Under the pieces are notes generated by a model. The model made no database searches, was not told the origin of the DNA, and worked only from the letters and a program-made list of their open reading frames with translations. From IMCC26077 sp964561165 (GTDB lineage: Bacteria; Actinomycetota; Actinomycetes; Nanopelagicales; Nanopelagicaceae): a stretch of 5,575 nucleotides of DNA. The first letter of the stretch is position 1. Each line of letters begins with the position of its first letter. Location: the NCBI GenBank assembly GCA_964561165.1, contig CAZLOJ010000058.1, forward strand, positions 1 to 5,575, written 5' to 3'. Shown here in pieces: positions 5,443 to 5,575 of the stretch. Position numbers and translations under genes: made by a program.

Positions 5443-5507
5443 CCCATCGGTGCGTTCATGGCGAAGGCGATTCCAATCTCACCCGCTTCTCGCCTTACAC
5501 TCTTTCT

Positions 5508-5519
5508 AGAAACGTTTCT
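5508..5519. promoter_or_regulatory. Perfect 12-base palindrome resembling a LacI-family operator
   Basis: AGAAACGTTTCT is identical to its reverse complement and has the central CG and AAACGTTT core common to LacI-family operators. With no loop it cannot act as a hairpin terminator, so a protein-binding site is the natural reading. It lies 48 bases upstream of the terminal ribosome-binding site. Confidence 0.4.
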
Positions 5520-5567
5520 GTCCGCACCCCATAGATGGCCGCTACCGGTCATCGCCATGGAGTAAAT

Positions 5568-5573
5568 AAGGAG
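5568..5573 (+). promoter_or_regulatory. Ribosome-binding site for a gene starting beyond the window
   Basis: AAGGAG is a near-perfect Shine-Dalgarno, preceded by AT-rich sequence (AGTAAAT), at the extreme right end. A start codon is expected within about ten bases past the edge. Confidence 0.5.
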
Positions 5574-5575
5574 TA

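Larger units (their letters stand above)
5443..5575 (+). other. Intergenic leader without a supported gene
   Basis: These 133 bases after the tad cluster contain no frame that looks like protein. A frame from ATG 5535 (MAATGHRHGVNKE) stays open to the edge but lacks a ribosome-binding site and resembles nothing I know. The stretch contains the palindrome at 5508-5519 and ends in AAGGAG (5568-5573), so it is probably the 5' leader of a gene beginning just past the edge. In related actinobacteria a cold-shock protein, helicase or topoisomerase gene lies nearby; which one applies here cannot be seen. Confidence 0.5.

Noticed and set aside
5094..5558. 154-codon open frame on the minus strand
   Set aside because: It is antisense to the TadE-like gene, its composition (A, R, P, S rich) is typical of a GC-rich shadow frame, and no family motif is visible.
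5457..5559. Inverted repeat CATGGCGA / TCGCCATG flanking the right-end leader
   Set aside because: Eight bases with an 87-base gap; an occurrence by chance in a region this size is plausible.
1..5575. CRISPR array, tRNA/rRNA, insertion sequence or phage genes
   Set aside because: No regularly spaced repeats, cloverleaf-like sequence, transposase or phage protein motifs were seen on either strand; the window is chromosomal housekeeping plus a Tad-type pilus cluster.

Overview
The window looks like chromosomal DNA from a streamlined, low-to-mid GC actinobacterium. A planktonic lineage such as Nanopelagicales (acI) fits, but this is inferred from gene content, very tight spacing, GTG starts and apparent leaderless promoters, not from a marker gene. 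Gene order matches the conserved actinobacterial 'helicase/secretion neighbourhood', known in Mycobacterium tuberculosis as the Rv3661-Rv3654c region: a HAD-IB phosphatase beside a CpaE/TadZ-like ATPase, then TadA, TadB, TadC, a DUF4244 pilin, a TadE pseudopilin and a second TadE-like protein.

Layout. Minus strand, 1541 to 1: a SerB-like HAD-IB hydrolase with a C-terminal membrane anchor, whose 3' end overlaps by 11 bases the start of acetyl-CoA synthetase (acs). Only the first 249 codons of acs are in the window. Plus strand, 1646 to 5442: tadZ-tadA-tadB-tadC, a 119-base gap, then pilin-tadE-tadE-like. The two transcription units diverge from a roughly 100-base region at 1542-1645. It holds a candidate leaderless promoter in each direction, and two GC-rich inverted repeats flank the plus-strand -10 element. 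Positions 5443-5575 hold no supported gene, but do hold a perfect 12-base palindrome and, at the very end, a Shine-Dalgarno sequence for a gene starting just outside.

How the genes work together. TadZ-like ATPase (polar localisation or assembly), TadA (hexameric motor ATPase) and TadB/TadC (inner-membrane platform) would extrude a thin pilus made of the 70-residue DUF4244 pilin, with TadE as a minor pseudopilin. Overlaps of the ATGA/GTGA type at tadZ/tadA, tadA/tadB and tadE/tadE-like indicate translational coupling. The gap before the pilin, which contains a hairpin and an unusual duplicated ribosome-binding site, is where pilin output could be set separately from the machine. No prepilin peptidase, secretin or helicase gene is in the window.

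The protein machinery belongs to known families. The least explained material is non-coding: the nested inverted repeats at the tadZ start, the tandem ATGAAGGA repeat at the pilin start, and the LacI-operator-like palindrome at the right end.
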